Shown piece after piece: positions 20,195-30,800 of a stretch of 64,000 nucleotides of DNA; position 1 is the first letter of the stretch, and each line of letters starts with the position of its first letter. The translations under genes and the position numbers were made by a program. Origin of the DNA: PALSA-612 sp963711315 (GTDB taxonomy: Bacteria > Actinomycetota > Thermoleophilia > Gaiellales > Gaiellaceae); the NCBI GenBank assembly GCA_963711315.1, contig CAVQDQ010000004.1, positions 1 to 64,000 of the forward strand. The letters are read 5' to 3'. The notes under the pieces were generated by a model. It saw nothing but the letters and a program-made list of their open reading frames with translations, did not search any database and had not been told where the DNA came from.

Positions 20195-21652
20195 CTAGCG
20201 CTTAGGTAGCGACCTCTGCAACTCGCGAGCGACGCTCCGGCCGCCTGCGGCCGGAGCGATCGCGCGCGCCAGCGAGCCCGGGTCGAGCCCGTTGGCGACC
20301 GAGATGTCCGTCGACTGGAGGAGCATGGCGCCGGCGGCGGGCGCACGACCTGTCGCGCGCAGAGTCGGGGCCCACACGGCCGCCGAGGGGAAGTCGACGT
20401 CGGTCGCGTGCTGCCAGGCGCGGAGGTAGGGGTACGGATTGACGACGCCGTCGTAGCCGAGAAAGAGCAACGACGACGGGTGGATCTCGAAATGCAGGTG
20501 GTAAGGCGTGGTGTCCGCGTCGCCCGTGTTGCCGACGAACCCGACGACGTCACCCGCCTGCACGCGCCCGCCGTCGACCGCCAGCGGCGAGAACGCGGCC
20601 AGGTGGGCGTAGTAGAACTCGTTGCCGTCGCGGTCGCGCAGCCACAGCCGGTTGCCGCCTACCGTGTTCCACCCGACCGAGAAGACCGTGCCATCGGTCA
20701 CAGCGAGCACGGGCGAACCGAGCGCGGCGAAGATGTCCTGCCCGTGATGCCAGCCGGTGTCCGCGCGCGCCGCGCCGAAGGTGTCGCCGAAGCCTGACGG
20801 GCCGTACACGGGGAAGACGTAGCCGGCAGCCGTCAGCCGCTTCGTCACCTTGGGGGCGATCTGGACGAGCGGGGAAGGACCGGCCGTTCCGGGCCGCGCC
20901 ATGTCGGGCGGAATCCCGAGCCCGCGCCTGCTCGCAGGGCGTACGGCCGGCTCGGCGACCGCCGGGGGCAGCACAGCACGCGGCTTGGCCGACTCCGTCG
21001 CTGCCGGCTTGGCGACCGTGGGCTGAGTCGCGGTCGCGGAGGCCTCTGCATAGCCGACCAGGATCCGCGTGCCCACGGGCAAGCCCGCGTGATCGGCATC
21101 GAGCCGGACGTCGACGGCCGTGATCCAGCCCCGGTGTGTGGACTCACCCGCCGTGCGCTCCTGGAGGAGCGTGAGGTGCCCCCAGTCGGCGAGCGGGACG
21201 CGGAGGTCGGGCGCAGGCTCGATCGACTGGCCGAGCACCGTCAGGCTCGTGACGCTCGTGCCGGAGAAGCTCTCTTCACCCGTTCTGGCCGATGCCTGCG
21301 TGCGGGCGACGACAGCACCAACGGTCACCTCGCCGCCGAACAGCGACACAACTCGCAGGTCGGCGCGCGCCTGAGCATTGACGCCTGTCGCCCACGAGCG
21401 GCCCGCCACGCTCTCGGCATGAACGACGGAGCCGTCTTCCGGATACGAGAAGGAGACGGGCGACGCCTCCGTGGTGGCGGCGCCGTCCACGAGGCCGGCG
21501 ACGATGGGCAGCTGGTTCGGAAGCAGCACCTTGATGCCGTACGCCGACGCAGCGGTCGTGGACTGCTCCTGCGCGCCAGTCTCGGCCCCCGCCTGAGCCG
21601 CGAGCCCGAGCAGCACTGTCAATGCGAGCGCAAAGCCCCGCAAGCCCACCAT
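20195..21652 (-). CDS. Secreted M23-family metallopeptidase
   Basis: 485 residues. A signal peptide (GLRGFALALTVLLGLAAQAG) is followed by a long N-terminal beta region and a linker rich in Pro and Ala. The C-terminal peptidase domain begins at VFPVYGPSGFGDTFGAAR. Zinc ligands lie in WHHGQDIFA (H-x-x-x-D) and YHLHFEIHP (H-x-H), with the usual GTVFSVGWNTVGGNRLWLRD strands between. Such LytM-type enzymes cut peptidoglycan peptides or act as amidase activators. Both ligand motifs are intact, so activity is plausible. Unlike many homologues, a further ~110 residues follow the catalytic core. Confidence 0.87.
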   Translation of the reverse strand: MVGLRGFALALTVLLGLAAQAGAETGAQEQSTTAASAYGIKVLLPNQLPIVAGLVDGAATTEASPVSFSYPEDGSVVHAESVAGRSWATGVNAQARADLRVVSLFGGEVTVGAVVARTQASARTGEESFSGTSVTSLTVLGQSIEPAPDLRVPLADWGHLTLLQERTAGESTHRGWITAVDVRLDADHAGLPVGTRILVGYAEASATATQPTVAKPAATESAKPRAVLPPAVAEPAVRPASRRGLGIPPDMARPGTAGPSPLVQIAPKVTKRLTAAGYVFPVYGPSGFGDTFGAARADTGWHHGQDIFAALGSPVLAVTDGTVFSVGWNTVGGNRLWLRDRDGNEFYYAHLAAFSPLAVDGGRVQAGDVVGFVGNTGDADTTPYHLHFEIHPSSLLFLGYDGVVNPYPYLRAWQHATDVDFPSAAVWAPTLRATGRAPAAGAMLLQSTDISVANGLDPGSLARAIAPAAGGRSVARELQRSLPKR

Positions 21653-21694
21653 CGCGCTGATTATGGCAACACGACGCGGCTGTCGCCCGCGGCT

Positions 21695-22069
21695 TTACGT
21701 GGCGCGCCGGGAAGACCGCCACGCAAGCTGGGCCGCCACACAGAGCAGGAGCACACCGAACAGCCGCTCCAATGTGTCTTCCGGCAACGACTCGGCAAGG
21801 AAGCCTCCGCCCACGATGCCGACAATGCCGGCAAGGCCGAGCACGAGCGCCGACCGCATGCGCACGTGGCCGTAACGGGTCTGGCGCCAGGTTCCGACCG
21901 CGACGACAGGGAGCATCGCCGCCAGCGATGTGGCCTGTGCGTGCAGCTGGTCGAGACCGAGCGCCAGCGACAGCGTGGGCACGAACAGGATCCCGCCGCC
22001 CACGCCGAACAGGCCTGCGAGCACGCCCGCGACGAGGCCGAGCGCGATGGCAAGCGCCACTTTGTCCAT
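21695..22069 (-). CDS. Half-size TauE/SafE-family membrane protein, C-terminal half-like
   Basis: 124 residues with about four membrane helices. The motif VAGVLAGLFGVGGGILFVPT is the repeat signature of sulfite exporter TauE/SafE (DUF81) permeases. Full-length family members have two such repeats in about 250 residues; here each repeat is encoded by its own gene. The start overlaps the stop of the gene at 22069-22410 by one base (TGATG). The two products probably assemble as a heteromeric transporter for an organic or inorganic anion. The substrate is unknown. Confidence 0.82.
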   Translation of the reverse strand: MDKVALAIALGLVAGVLAGLFGVGGGILFVPTLSLALGLDQLHAQATSLAAMLPVVAVGTWRQTRYGHVRMRSALVLGLAGIVGIVGGGFLAESLPEDTLERLFGVLLLCVAAQLAWRSSRRAT

Positions 22070-22410
22070 CAGACGAGGAGGACGATGCCGATCGCCGTCA
22101 GCAGCCCGGCGAACGCGAGGGAGAGTGTGCGCGAGGGCACCCGCTGCTGGAGACTCGTCCCGCCGAGCACGCCTACCGTGGCGGGGATGCCCATCAGCGC
22201 CGCATACTTGAACTCGACGTCGCCGTGCAGTGCGAAGAAGATCGCTCCTTCCAGGGCGATCAGCCCGATGGCCGCGAGTGAGGTCGCCATCGCCGACCGC
22301 TCGGGATAGGCGGCGAGGAGGATGAGCAGCGGCACGATGACGATCCCGCCGCCGACTCCGAAGAGCGCCCCGAAAAACCCCGCCGCGATACCGATGAGGA
22401 CGAGGCGCAC
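22069..22410 (-). CDS. Half-size TauE/SafE-family membrane protein, N-terminal half-like
   Basis: 113 residues. The repeat motif AGFFGALFGVGGGIVIVPLL and about four hydrophobic segments match one half of a TauE/SafE permease. It is the upstream member of the pair on the minus strand and is coupled to the next gene by TGATG. It is divergent from otsB with only 11 nt between the starts, so its promoter must lie within or next to otsB. Confidence 0.82.
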   Translation of the reverse strand: MRLVLIGIAAGFFGALFGVGGGIVIVPLLILLAAYPERSAMATSLAAIGLIALEGAIFFALHGDVEFKYAALMGIPATVGVLGGTSLQQRVPSRTLSLAFAGLLTAIGIVLLV

Positions 22411-22421
22411 CGGCCTATTGT

Positions 22422-23141
22422 ATGAGCGTGGCTTCCGATCTCCTGGCTCGGCTCGCCGAGCGCCCCGCGGAAGCGGCGATCCTCCTCGACGTGGACGGCA
22501 CGCTGGCGCCGATCGTCTCCCGGCCGGACGAGGCGGTGGTGCCGGAGGAGACGCGCGCCGCGCTCTCGAGGCTCGTCGAGCGCTATGCGCTCGTGGCGTG
22601 CCTCAGCGGACGGCCGGGCGCGGATGCCGCGCGAGTCGTGGGCGTCGCCGGCGTGCGGTACGTCGGCGAGCACGGCCTGGAGTTGGAGCCGGGCGCGGAC
22701 GAGTGGGCGGAGCGGCTGGCGGCGTTCGCCGCGTCTGTCGACTGGCCTGCGGAGGAGGGAAAGCGACTCACGCTCTCTTTCCACTACCGGTCTGCGGACG
22801 ACGCGGCCGCAGCCGAGGATGCTCTTCGCGCCGTCGCCGACCGCGCGCTCGAGCAGGGATTGCGTCCTCGTTGGGGGCGGCGCGTGCTCGAGATCCGGCC
22901 CCCGATCAACGCGGACAAGGGTACGGCGGTCGTGCGGCTGCTCGACGAAGGCGCCCTGCGACGCGCGCTGTACGCCGGCGACGACACGACCGACCTCGAT
23001 GCGTTCCGCGGTCTCGACGGCCTGGAGGTGGCCGTTCGCATCGCGGTCGCGTCTGACGAGGCTCCCGACGAGCTGGCCCACAGGGCCGATCTCGTCGTCG
23101 ACGGCCCGAGGGCTCTCGCTGAGCTGCTCGCAAGGCTATGA
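22422..23141 (+). CDS. otsB: Trehalose-6-phosphate phosphatase
   Basis: 239 residues of the HAD superfamily. The nucleophile motif ILLDVDGTLAPI (DxDGT) is near residue 22, CLSGRPG supplies the second motif, INADKGTAVVRLL the lysine motif, and YAGDDTTDLDAF the acidic motif. This set is specific to OtsB-type phosphatases, which convert trehalose 6-phosphate to trehalose, a compatible solute. No otsA is in the window. The stop overlaps the NUDIX gene start (ATGA). Confidence 0.9.
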   Translation: MSVASDLLARLAERPAEAAILLDVDGTLAPIVSRPDEAVVPEETRAALSRLVERYALVACLSGRPGADAARVVGVAGVRYVGEHGLELEPGADEWAERLAAFAASVDWPAEEGKRLTLSFHYRSADDAAAAEDALRAVADRALEQGLRPRWGRRVLEIRPPINADKGTAVVRLLDEGALRRALYAGDDTTDLDAFRGLDGLEVAVRIAVASDEAPDELAHRADLVVDGPRALAELLARL

Positions 23142-23697
23142 CGCATATCGACGAATCGGTGCTCGCACCGGTCCGCGAGCGTTACGGCGAGCCGTTCGTT
23201 CTGCGATGGGAGGGCGAGGTTTCGGACCCGGAGCTCGCCCTGATCACCTACAGCCCGGGGCGGCGGCACGACGTCACGCTCTTCGTCACGAACGGCGACC
23301 GACTGGCGCTGATCCGCAAGCCGCACTTCGAGCCGGGCATCTGGCGGACGCCGGGTGGTGGCGTGAAGGTCGGCGAAGACTTCGTCGCAGGCATCGTGCG
23401 TGAAGGGCTCGAGGAGCTGGGAGTGGCCATCTCGCTGGAGCGCTACCTCGTCCGTGCGGAGGCGGTGTTCCGCTTCGCCGACGAGTCCGTGCCGTGGGTC
23501 ACGCATGTCTTCTCCGCCACGACCGACGCGGAGGTGCTCGCTCCGCTGGACACGGCCGAGATCGCCGAGGCACGCTGGGGCACGGCGGAGGAGCTCTCCG
23601 GCCCGATCCGTGAACGGCTGTACAGACGGGGCGCGCGCTCTGGCGCTACCGCGTCGCCCTTCACGACGCCGCGCTCGAGCAGCTCAACGCCGCCTGA
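23138..23697 (+). CDS. NUDIX hydrolase, frame break near the C-terminus
   Basis: The NUDIX box region reads WRTPGGGVKVGEDFVAGIVR followed by EGLEELGV, matching Gx5Ex7REUXEEXGU loosely: the glycine and EELG core are kept while the arginine-glutamate pair appears as REGLEE. About 185 residues after repair. The apparent frame runs to 23731, but from about 23625 the conserved-looking continuation is in the other frame (GRALWRYRVALHDAALEQLN) ending at the TGA at 23697. It hydrolyses a nucleoside diphosphate derivative of unknown identity. Translationally coupled to otsB. Confidence 0.78.
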
Positions 23698-23701
23698 GCC
23701 T

Positions 23702-23788
23702 GGGGCCTCCCCTCGCCTCCTCCCGCCTTGAGCGTACGGAGGGATTCCAGACCTGTGGGTGACGCAAGCGTGCCGAGTGTGTGCCAAT
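23702..23788. repeat. Intergenic repeat, copy 1
   Basis: About 87 bp directly after the NUDIX stop and before the convergent decarboxylase stop. It aligns along its whole length (roughly 70% by eye) with 36538-36627. Shared blocks are GGGGCCTCCC, CCTCCTCCC, TTGAGC, GTGGGT.ACG.AAG and GTG.CAAT. Read on the minus strand it begins TTGGCA and keeps a 17-nt spacing to CGTCAC. No coding potential is evident. Confidence 0.6.
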
Positions 23789-23792
23789 CGAT

Positions 23793-25100
23793 TCACAGGG
23801 AGGCGGCCTCGCGTCGCAGGACCTCCCAAGCAAGACTCACATCAGGCTCACTCGTTCGCTCCTGCCCGATCGCCAGCCGCAACACGTAGCGTCCGCCGAG
23901 CTTCGTGTGCGAGAGAAAGAGCTCGCCCGTCGCGTTGACGCGCTCGAGGAGCAACTCGTTCTCCTCGTCCGACCCGTCCCGGCGGAAGCAGACGAGCGAG
24001 AAGTGCCGTGGCGCCGAGATCTCCCAACCCGGCTCTGCGCGCACCCAGCTCTCGAACAGCTCCGCCAGCCGCACGTGCTCGCGGATCATGCGCTGCAAGC
24101 CCTCACGGCCATAGCAGCGCAGCACCGCCCACAGCTTGAGAGAACGAAAGCGCCGGCCGAGCGCGAGCCCGTATTCGGCGATGCTCTCGACTTCCTCGCT
24201 CGTCCGCAGGTACTCGGGCACGAGCGAGAAGGCTGCGCGCAAGGCTTCGGGACGGCGGCTCCAGATCAGCGAGCAGTCGACGGGCACGAGCATCCACTTG
24301 TGCGCGTTGACGACGAGTGAGTCGGCGCGGTCGACGCCTTCGAAGGCCCAGCGAAGCTCCGGGCAGACCATGGCCGACCCGGCATACGCAGCATCGACGT
24401 GGAGCCACACGCCGGCCTGCTCGCACGCGTCTGCCATCGCGGGCACGGGATCGACCGACCCTGTCGACGTCGTGCCTACCGTGGCGACGGCCGCGCAGGC
24501 TCCGGCCAGATCGAGGCTGTCCGGCCGCAGCCGGAATGCGTCGTCGACCGGCACCTTGCGCAGCTCCAGACCGAGCGTCTTCACGGCCTTCTCGACGGAC
24601 GAGTGAGCATGCTCGGACGCAACGACGACCGGCCTGTCAGGAGCGAGCTCGCGGGCGGCGGCCAGCGCGACGAGCGTGGAAGTAGAGGCGGTGTCCTCGA
24701 TGTGGCCATGCCAGCCGGACGGCAGCCCGAGCAGCTCGGCCACCCAGTCGAGGACGACGCCCTCGAGCTCGGTCGAGGCCGGCGACGTGCGCCAGACGAT
24801 CGCGTTCTGGTTGAGCGTTGCGGCAAGGAGCTCCGCGAGGATGGCGGGCTCGGAGCTGGAGATGCCGAAGTACGCGAAGTAGCGCGGCGATTGCCAGTGG
24901 GTCATCGCCGGCAGGAGGATCTCCTCGACATCTTTCAGGACCGCCGAGAACGGCTCGCCCTGATCCGGAGGCGACGCCGGAAGGCGCGACCGCACGTAGC
25001 CGGGCTCGACCTGCGCGAGCACGGGCAGCTCGCCGACACGCTCCAGGTAGCGCGCCGCCCACTCCAGCGCCTCGGCGCCGTCCTCGCGGAAGCTGCTCAT
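23793..25100 (-). CDS. PLP-dependent (aromatic L-amino-acid type) decarboxylase, group II
   Basis: 435 residues from ATG 25100, which overlaps the polX stop as ATGA; upstream residues in the same frame belong to polX. The order of motifs fits the DOPA/glutamate decarboxylase family: THWQSPRYFAYFGISSS near the start, the PLP-stacking histidine in SEHAHSSVEKA, VGTTSTGSVDP, the aspartate in HVDAAYAGSAM, and the Schiff-base lysine in VVNAHKWMLVPVDCS. It removes the carboxyl group from an L-amino acid, giving an amine. Which amino acid cannot be decided by eye; the FGISSSEPAILAE start is nearest to aromatic decarboxylases. Confidence 0.88.
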   Translation of the reverse strand: MSSFREDGAEALEWAARYLERVGELPVLAQVEPGYVRSRLPASPPDQGEPFSAVLKDVEEILLPAMTHWQSPRYFAYFGISSSEPAILAELLAATLNQNAIVWRTSPASTELEGVVLDWVAELLGLPSGWHGHIEDTASTSTLVALAAARELAPDRPVVVASEHAHSSVEKAVKTLGLELRKVPVDDAFRLRPDSLDLAGACAAVATVGTTSTGSVDPVPAMADACEQAGVWLHVDAAYAGSAMVCPELRWAFEGVDRADSLVVNAHKWMLVPVDCSLIWSRRPEALRAAFSLVPEYLRTSEEVESIAEYGLALGRRFRSLKLWAVLRCYGREGLQRMIREHVRLAELFESWVRAEPGWEISAPRHFSLVCFRRDGSDEENELLLERVNATGELFLSHTKLGGRYVLRLAIGQERTSEPDVSLAWEVLRREAASL

Positions 25101-26811
25101 CGCTTGAGCGTCTTCTCGATCTGCGCCCACGAGCGCGTGTTCAGCACGTGCTTCTTCGTCAGCCACGCGCGGCGCGCCTGACCGATCCCGAGCTCGACGT
25201 AGGCAAGGGTCGACTCACGATGGGCGTCGCTGGTCACCGGTACGAGGATCCCCTCCTCGCCCGCCAGCCGCGCCAGCGGATCCGGCATGTCCAGGCGGTC
25301 GGGCTGGGAGTTGATCTCGAGCGCAGTACCGGTTCGCGCGGCCGTCTCGATCACACGCCCCGGATCGATGGACATGCCCTCACGGCGGCCGATCTTCCTC
25401 CCGGTCAAGTGGCCGATGGAGTCGACGTGCGGATTCTCCATGGCGCCGCACAGCCGCTCGGTCGGATCTCGATGGAATGCGGAGTGGATCGAGGCCACCA
25501 CCCAGTCGCGCTCGGCGAGCACCTCGTCCGGAACGTCGAGCGAGCCGTCGGCGCGGATGTTGACCTCTACGCCCTTCAGCAGCCGGAAGGGCGCGAGCTG
25601 CTTGTTGACGGCATCGATCTCCCTGTCCTGCGCCTCCATCCGGCCCTCCCTCAGGTAGTGCGAGTGGTCGGTGATCGCGAGGTACTCGTAGCCACGCTCG
25701 ACGGCCGCGAGCGCCATCTCCTCGACCGTGTTGTGCCCGTCCGCCGACCAGGTCGTGTGCGCGTGCAGGTCGCCCTTGAGCTGTCGCAGCTCGACGAGCT
25801 TCGGCAACGAACCTTCCCGCGCCGCCTCCAGCTCGCCGGCGTTCTCGCGTAGCTCCGGTGGGACGAACTGGTAGCCGAGGAACTCGTACAGCTCCTTCTC
25901 GTCCCGGTGCGTGATCGTCTCGCCGGTCTCGGTGACGAGGACGCCGTACTCGGAGATCGAGAGCCCGCGCCGCTGCGCCTCTTCCCGCATGGCGATGTTG
26001 TGGTTCTTCGAGCCCGTGAAGTGCTGGAGCAGGTTGCCGTAGCACTCGGGCGGAACGACACGGAGGTCGAAGCGAAGGCCGTGTCCGGACACGACGGTCG
26101 CCTTCGTGCCACCGCGGGCCGCCACCTCCACCACCCACGGCAGCTCGGTGAAGTGCGCGATGAGCGCGTCGGGATCGCGGGCAGTCGCGATGATGTCGAC
26201 GTCGCGGACGTTCTCTCGCCTGCGCCGCGCGCTTCCCGCCTCCGACACCTTGAGGGCAGCTGGATGGGCGCTGAAGCTCCTCGACCGCCTCCAGCACGAG
26301 CGGCAGCGCAACGCCGAGGAGGGCTCTCGTGGGGCCGCCGGCGTCACGCTTCGTCTCGGCGAGGGCCTTCAGAACGTTCTCCTCGCTCCTTGGGCCCAAT
26401 CCCGACAGCGTGCGTAGCTGCTCCGATTCAGCGGCCTCGCGCAGGCCGTCGAGCGTCGTGATGCCGAGCTCGTGCCAGATCCGCCGGACCGTCTTCGGCC
26501 CCAGGCCCGGAATGCGCATGAACTCCACCACCTCCGCAGGCACGAGCTGCTTGTGCTTCGTCAGCGCGTGCACCTCGCCGTCCTCGACGATCTGGACGAT
26601 CTTCTCCTCGATCGTCTTGCCGATTCCCTGAAGCTCCTTGGCCTTGCCTTCGAGGGCCATCTGCGCGACCGAGGTGCCCGTCTCGCGGATCCGCGTCGCC
26701 GCTCGCCGGTACGCGAGCACGCGGAACGACTGCGACGTCTTCGAGCTCGAAGATGTCGGCCAGCAGCTCGAATTGCGTGGCTACGTCGGCGTTGGTGGGC
26801 AGGGTTGCCAT
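25097..26811 (-). CDS. polX: DNA polymerase X family protein with PHP domain, two frame breaks
   Basis: After joining three frames the product is about 571 residues, the normal size of bacterial PolX. The N-terminus MATLPTNADVATQFELLADI leads, after a break near 26738, into FRVLAYRRAATRIRETG and the helix-hairpin-helix region (LQGIGKTIEEKIVQIVEDG and IPGLGPKTVRRIWHELG). A second break near 26268 leads to the polymerase palm, where the catalytic aspartates should lie in NVRDVDIIATA and LRFDLRVV. The C-terminal PHP domain begins LKGDLHAHTTWSADG and includes DHSHYLREG and SDAHR, metal ligands of a 3'-5' exonuclease. Acts in base-excision repair. Divergent from 26833 by 21 nt. Confidence 0.87.
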
Positions 26812-26832
26812 CTCGCCCGCGATGATACGGCC

Positions 26833-27549
26833 GTGCGCGCGATCGTCTGTCTGCCCACATATAACGAGCGCGAGAATCTCGAGCCGATGCTGCGCGCGCT
26901 CGGCGGCGTGCTGCCTGACGATGCACGCGTCTTCGTAATCGATGACAACTCACCCGACGGAACCGGACGGCTCGCCGACGAGCTCGCCGACGAGCTCGAC
27001 TTCGTCGACGTGCTCCACCGACCGCGGAAGGAGGGCCTAGGGCCCGCGTACCTGGCCGCGTTCCGGCGGGCGCTTTCGGACGGAGCCGAGCTGATCCTGG
27101 AGATGGACTGCGACTTCTCGCACGACCCCCACGACGTGCCGCGGCTGCTCGCCGCAGCAGAGCACGCCGATCTCGTGCTCGGCTCGCGCTACGTCGAGGG
27201 CGGAGGCGTGGAGAACTGGGGCCCCCTGCGCCGCTTCGTCTCGTCGGGAGGCTCGCTCTACGCGCGCGTGCTGCTCGGCGTCGGCATACGCGACCTCACG
27301 GGGGGCTTCAAGTGCTACCGGCGGGCCGTGGTGGAGGCTCTCGACCTCGACGCGGTCTCCTCTACGGGTTACGCCTTCCAGATCGAGACCACATACCGCG
27401 CGCTCCGTGCCGGATTCCGCGTCGTCGAGATCCCGATCACGTTCGCCGACCGCGAGGCAGGCGCCTCCAAGATGAGCAAGAGCATCTTCCTCGAGGCCGT
27501 GTGGAAGGTGCCTGTGCTGAGAGCCCGGGCGCTCGCCGGACGGCTATAA
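26833..27549 (+). CDS. GT2 glycosyltransferase, dolichyl/polyprenyl-phosphate mannose synthase type
   Basis: 238 residues from GTG 26833 (MRAIVCLPTYNERENLEPML). Earlier in-frame residues lie antisense within polX, so this start is preferred. Family landmarks: IDDNSPDGTGRLAD, GLGPAYLAAFRRAL, the D-x-D-like EMDCDFSHDP, GSRYVEGGGVENWG, DLTGGFKCYRR and the C-terminal ITFADREAGASKMSKSI. Such enzymes transfer mannose from GDP-mannose to polyprenyl phosphate for protein or lipoglycan mannosylation. There is no C-terminal membrane domain, so it is the soluble type. Seven bases separate it from the thioredoxin gene. Confidence 0.88.
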   Translation: MRAIVCLPTYNERENLEPMLRALGGVLPDDARVFVIDDNSPDGTGRLADELADELDFVDVLHRPRKEGLGPAYLAAFRRALSDGAELILEMDCDFSHDPHDVPRLLAAAEHADLVLGSRYVEGGGVENWGPLRRFVSSGGSLYARVLLGVGIRDLTGGFKCYRRAVVEALDLDAVSSTGYAFQIETTYRALRAGFRVVEIPITFADREAGASKMSKSIFLEAVWKVPVLRARALAGRL

Positions 27550-27556
27550 GTCCACC

Positions 27557-27877
27557 GTGGACGAAGTCACCGACGCGACGTTCCAGCAGGAGGTGCTCGA
27601 CGCCGGCGACCCGGTCGTCGTCGACTTCTGGGCGCCGTGGTGCGGGCCGTGTCGGGCAGTCGAGCCGATCTTCGAGGCGCTCGCCGCCGAGCACGACGGA
27701 CGCGTCCGCTTCGTGAAGCTCAACATCGACGAGAACGTCGCCACGGCCGCCCGTTACGGGGTGCTCTCGATTCCGACGGCGATCCTCTTCGCGGGCGGCG
27801 AGGATCGCGACAAGGTGATCGGCGCGTACCCGCGCTCGCGCTACGAGCAGGCGTGGGCCGAGTGGCTCACGCCGTAG
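27557..27877 (+). CDS. Thioredoxin
   Basis: 106 residues starting at a GTG. The redox motif is FWAPWCGPCRAVEP with the classical WCGPC, and the cis-proline is in VLSIPTAILFAGG. Length and fold are those of a single-domain cytoplasmic thioredoxin; there is no signal peptide. It follows the glycosyltransferase by 7 nt and overlaps the end of the convergent regulator gene by 11 nt. Confidence 0.93.
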   Translation: MDEVTDATFQQEVLDAGDPVVVDFWAPWCGPCRAVEPIFEALAAEHDGRVRFVKLNIDENVATAARYGVLSIPTAILFAGGEDRDKVIGAYPRSRYEQAWAEWLTP

Positions 27878-30800
27878 CTCCCACCGGGAGCCGATCGAGC
27901 CGTTCGATGTAGGGCCTCGCCCGCAGCCGCTCGAAGATCTCGCGCGCCTCGGTCGCGAGCGGCGCGGCATCATCGAGTCTGCCCATTTCCGCGAGCCACT
28001 CGGCGTGCTCGAGCAGCACGACAGCGAGGTCGAACGAGTACTCGATCTCGCGGAAGATCCGGGCGGCGGCGGAGAAGCCGGCCGCCGCGGTATCGCCGTC
28101 ACCATCACGTGCTGCGCGCCGAGCGGTGAAGCGGGCACCGGTCGCGCGGAGAAAGGGGCTCAACTCGCCAGGCGGTAGGTGTTCGACGATGGCCAGGAGC
28201 TCGTCCACCTTCGCATCGTCACCGAGGGCAAATGCGGCCTCGAGCGCAATCGTGTATCCACCGCCGACTGTCGCAAGCCCCCCTGGCATATCCTCGCGGA
28301 CGGAGATCGCCTCCTCGGCCGCAGAGAGCGCCTCTCGCGACCGGCCTTCGGCGGCGAGCACGCACGCTTCCATCGTCTTGAAATTCGAGCGATCCTGCGC
28401 TTCCTCCGGGTCGACAAGCGGCCGAACCGCCTCGAGCCGGCGCCTGGCCTCCTCCAGCTCGCCTCGTGCCGCAAGTATCGGGACGAGACTCCCGTACATG
28501 GAAAGAGTCCACTCGCGCCTGCAGCTCGTCCTCGGGCGGATGGTCGTCGGCCATGACAGCGTCCCATTCGCCGAGTGTCGTGCGAATACTGCGGACCCAG
28601 CTTTCGAGGAAGTGCTCTGAGTCTCGATCGCCTACCTTCCTTGCCAGCTCCTGACCCTTGAGGGCCAGCTCGAGAGCCTCGCGCTCACGGTTCCGCCAGG
28701 CGACGAGTGCCGTGGAGTTGATGTACGCGCGAAGCGCGGCCGTGGACAGGTCATGGGTGAGCGCCACCTCCAGCGCATGACGCATCAGCAGCCAGGCTTC
28801 TTCTGGCCTCCCTCGCGCCGAGAGGATCAGGGCCTTCGTGTTGAGGCCGTGCGAGAGCACCTCCGGCAGCTCCAGCGACTCCGCGATCTCGAGCGCAAGC
28901 TCGTTGCGCGCCATCGCGTCGTCGTGGCGGCCGGTAAAGAACAGCGGACGGGCGAGCGAGACCGCCAGCTGGGCGAGATCGGCGTCGCGCTCGTCGGCGG
29001 CGAGCACGTCGAAGGCGGACTCCATGTACACGATCGCCTTCGCGATGTCGCCCTCCTGCGCCCAGGTGAGCAACCCCAGACGCGACCGAACGCGGGCAGC
29101 CGGGTGCGTTAGCCCGATGCCCTCGAACCCCTCGATCGCCGCCTCGAAATGCGCGCGGGCCTCGGGCGTGCGACTCCCAAAAGTCGCCATCTGGCCTGCG
29201 CGCTCGTGGAGCTCGGCTGCGCGCAGCGGGCTGTCAGCGAGCTCGAGGGCCTGCTCGAAGTACCGTTGCGCGCTGTCGTTCGCGCCAAGGGTGGCCGCCC
29301 GTTCGCCTGCGCGGACGAGCATCGCCTCGGCGTTCGTCCGCAGCTCGAGCGCATCGGCTGCGTCGGGGTCGAGCTCGAGCGCCGACAGCAGGTGCGAGGC
29401 GACGATCTCCACGAGCTCGTCGTCACCCTCCTCCCACTGCTGCTCGAGATACGAGGCCGCCGCAACATGCCTCGTCTTGCGCTCCTTCCGCGACAGTGTC
29501 TCGTAGGCGACCTGGCGCAGGAGGTCCTGGAGGAAGCTGTACTGACCGCGCTCCGGTGACCGGGGATCCGCCTGGAGCGAGAGGACCTCCTTCCGCACCA
29601 GCGCGGCCAGCAAGGTGTCGAGATCGCCGTCGCCTGAGCCCGACACGGCGGCGAGCGCGGACTTGCTGAAGGTCTTGCCGAGCACCGCGGCGTCCTGGAC
29701 CAACGAGCGCTCCTCGGCCGGCAGGCCGTCCAGGCGAGCAGCGATCAGCGCCTGCAGGGTCTCGGGTACTTCGAGCGCCTCGATCGGGCCCGTAGGTCGG
29801 TACTCGTCTCCGACCTGCTCGAGCAGGCCACGGTCGATGAGCATGCGCACCGTCTCGACGGCGTAGAGGGGAACTCCTTCCGAGCGCTCGAGGATCTGCG
29901 TGCGAAGGTCGTCGGAGAGACCCGGGACGAAGCCGTCGAGCAGCTTCTCCATCGCCTCGGTCGACAGAGGCTCGAGAGAGAGCGTGGTTGCGTTCCTCAA
30001 CCCGGCCGCCCACTGCGCCTTGCGTTCGTCCGACCCGGGGCGGGCGAGCGCGACCACGAGGATCGGGTGATTGCGCGACCACTCGAGGAGGTACGCAACG
30101 AACTCGAGCAACGGTGCGTCGGCCCATTGCATGTCCTCGAAGACGAGCACGACCGGGTCGCGCTCCGCGAGCCGCTCGAAGAAGAGACGCCACCCGGCGA
30201 ACAGCTCGGCCTGCTCGAGGTCCGAACGCCCCTCGAGCGACAGGAGCTGGGCGACGCGCGGTCGGATCCATGCGCGTTCCTCGACGTCTTCGACCGCGCT
30301 CTCGAGGACGGCGTCGAGCTTCGACCACGCCGTCGTATCGTCCTCGCCCTCGGCGATGCCTGCGCGCATCCGGACCATCTCGGCGAGCGCCCAGTACGTC
30401 ACGCCGTCGCCGTAGGCCAGGCAACGGCCGCGGTGCCAGACGACATCCTGGGTGATGCCGTCGAGGTACTTGTAGAGCTCCCATGCGAGCCGCGACTTGC
30501 CGATGCCTGCGATGCCGGTGATCGAGAGCAGATGCGCCTTGTGCTCGTCGGCGCCGAGGCATGGAAGAGCTCCTTCGCGAGCCGTAGCTCGCGATCCCGG
30601 CCGACGAACGGCGGCTCGAGACCTTGCGACTTCAGTCCGCCGGCCCGACCGGCGGTCACGCGGAGAGCACGCCAGAGCTGCATCGCCTCCGTCTTCCCCT
30701 TCAGCTCGTGGAGACCAGCGTCCGCGTACGCGATCGCCGCTTCCGTTGCCCGCCGAGTCGGATCGCCGACGAGCACCGTGTGCGGATCAGCTGCACCCTG

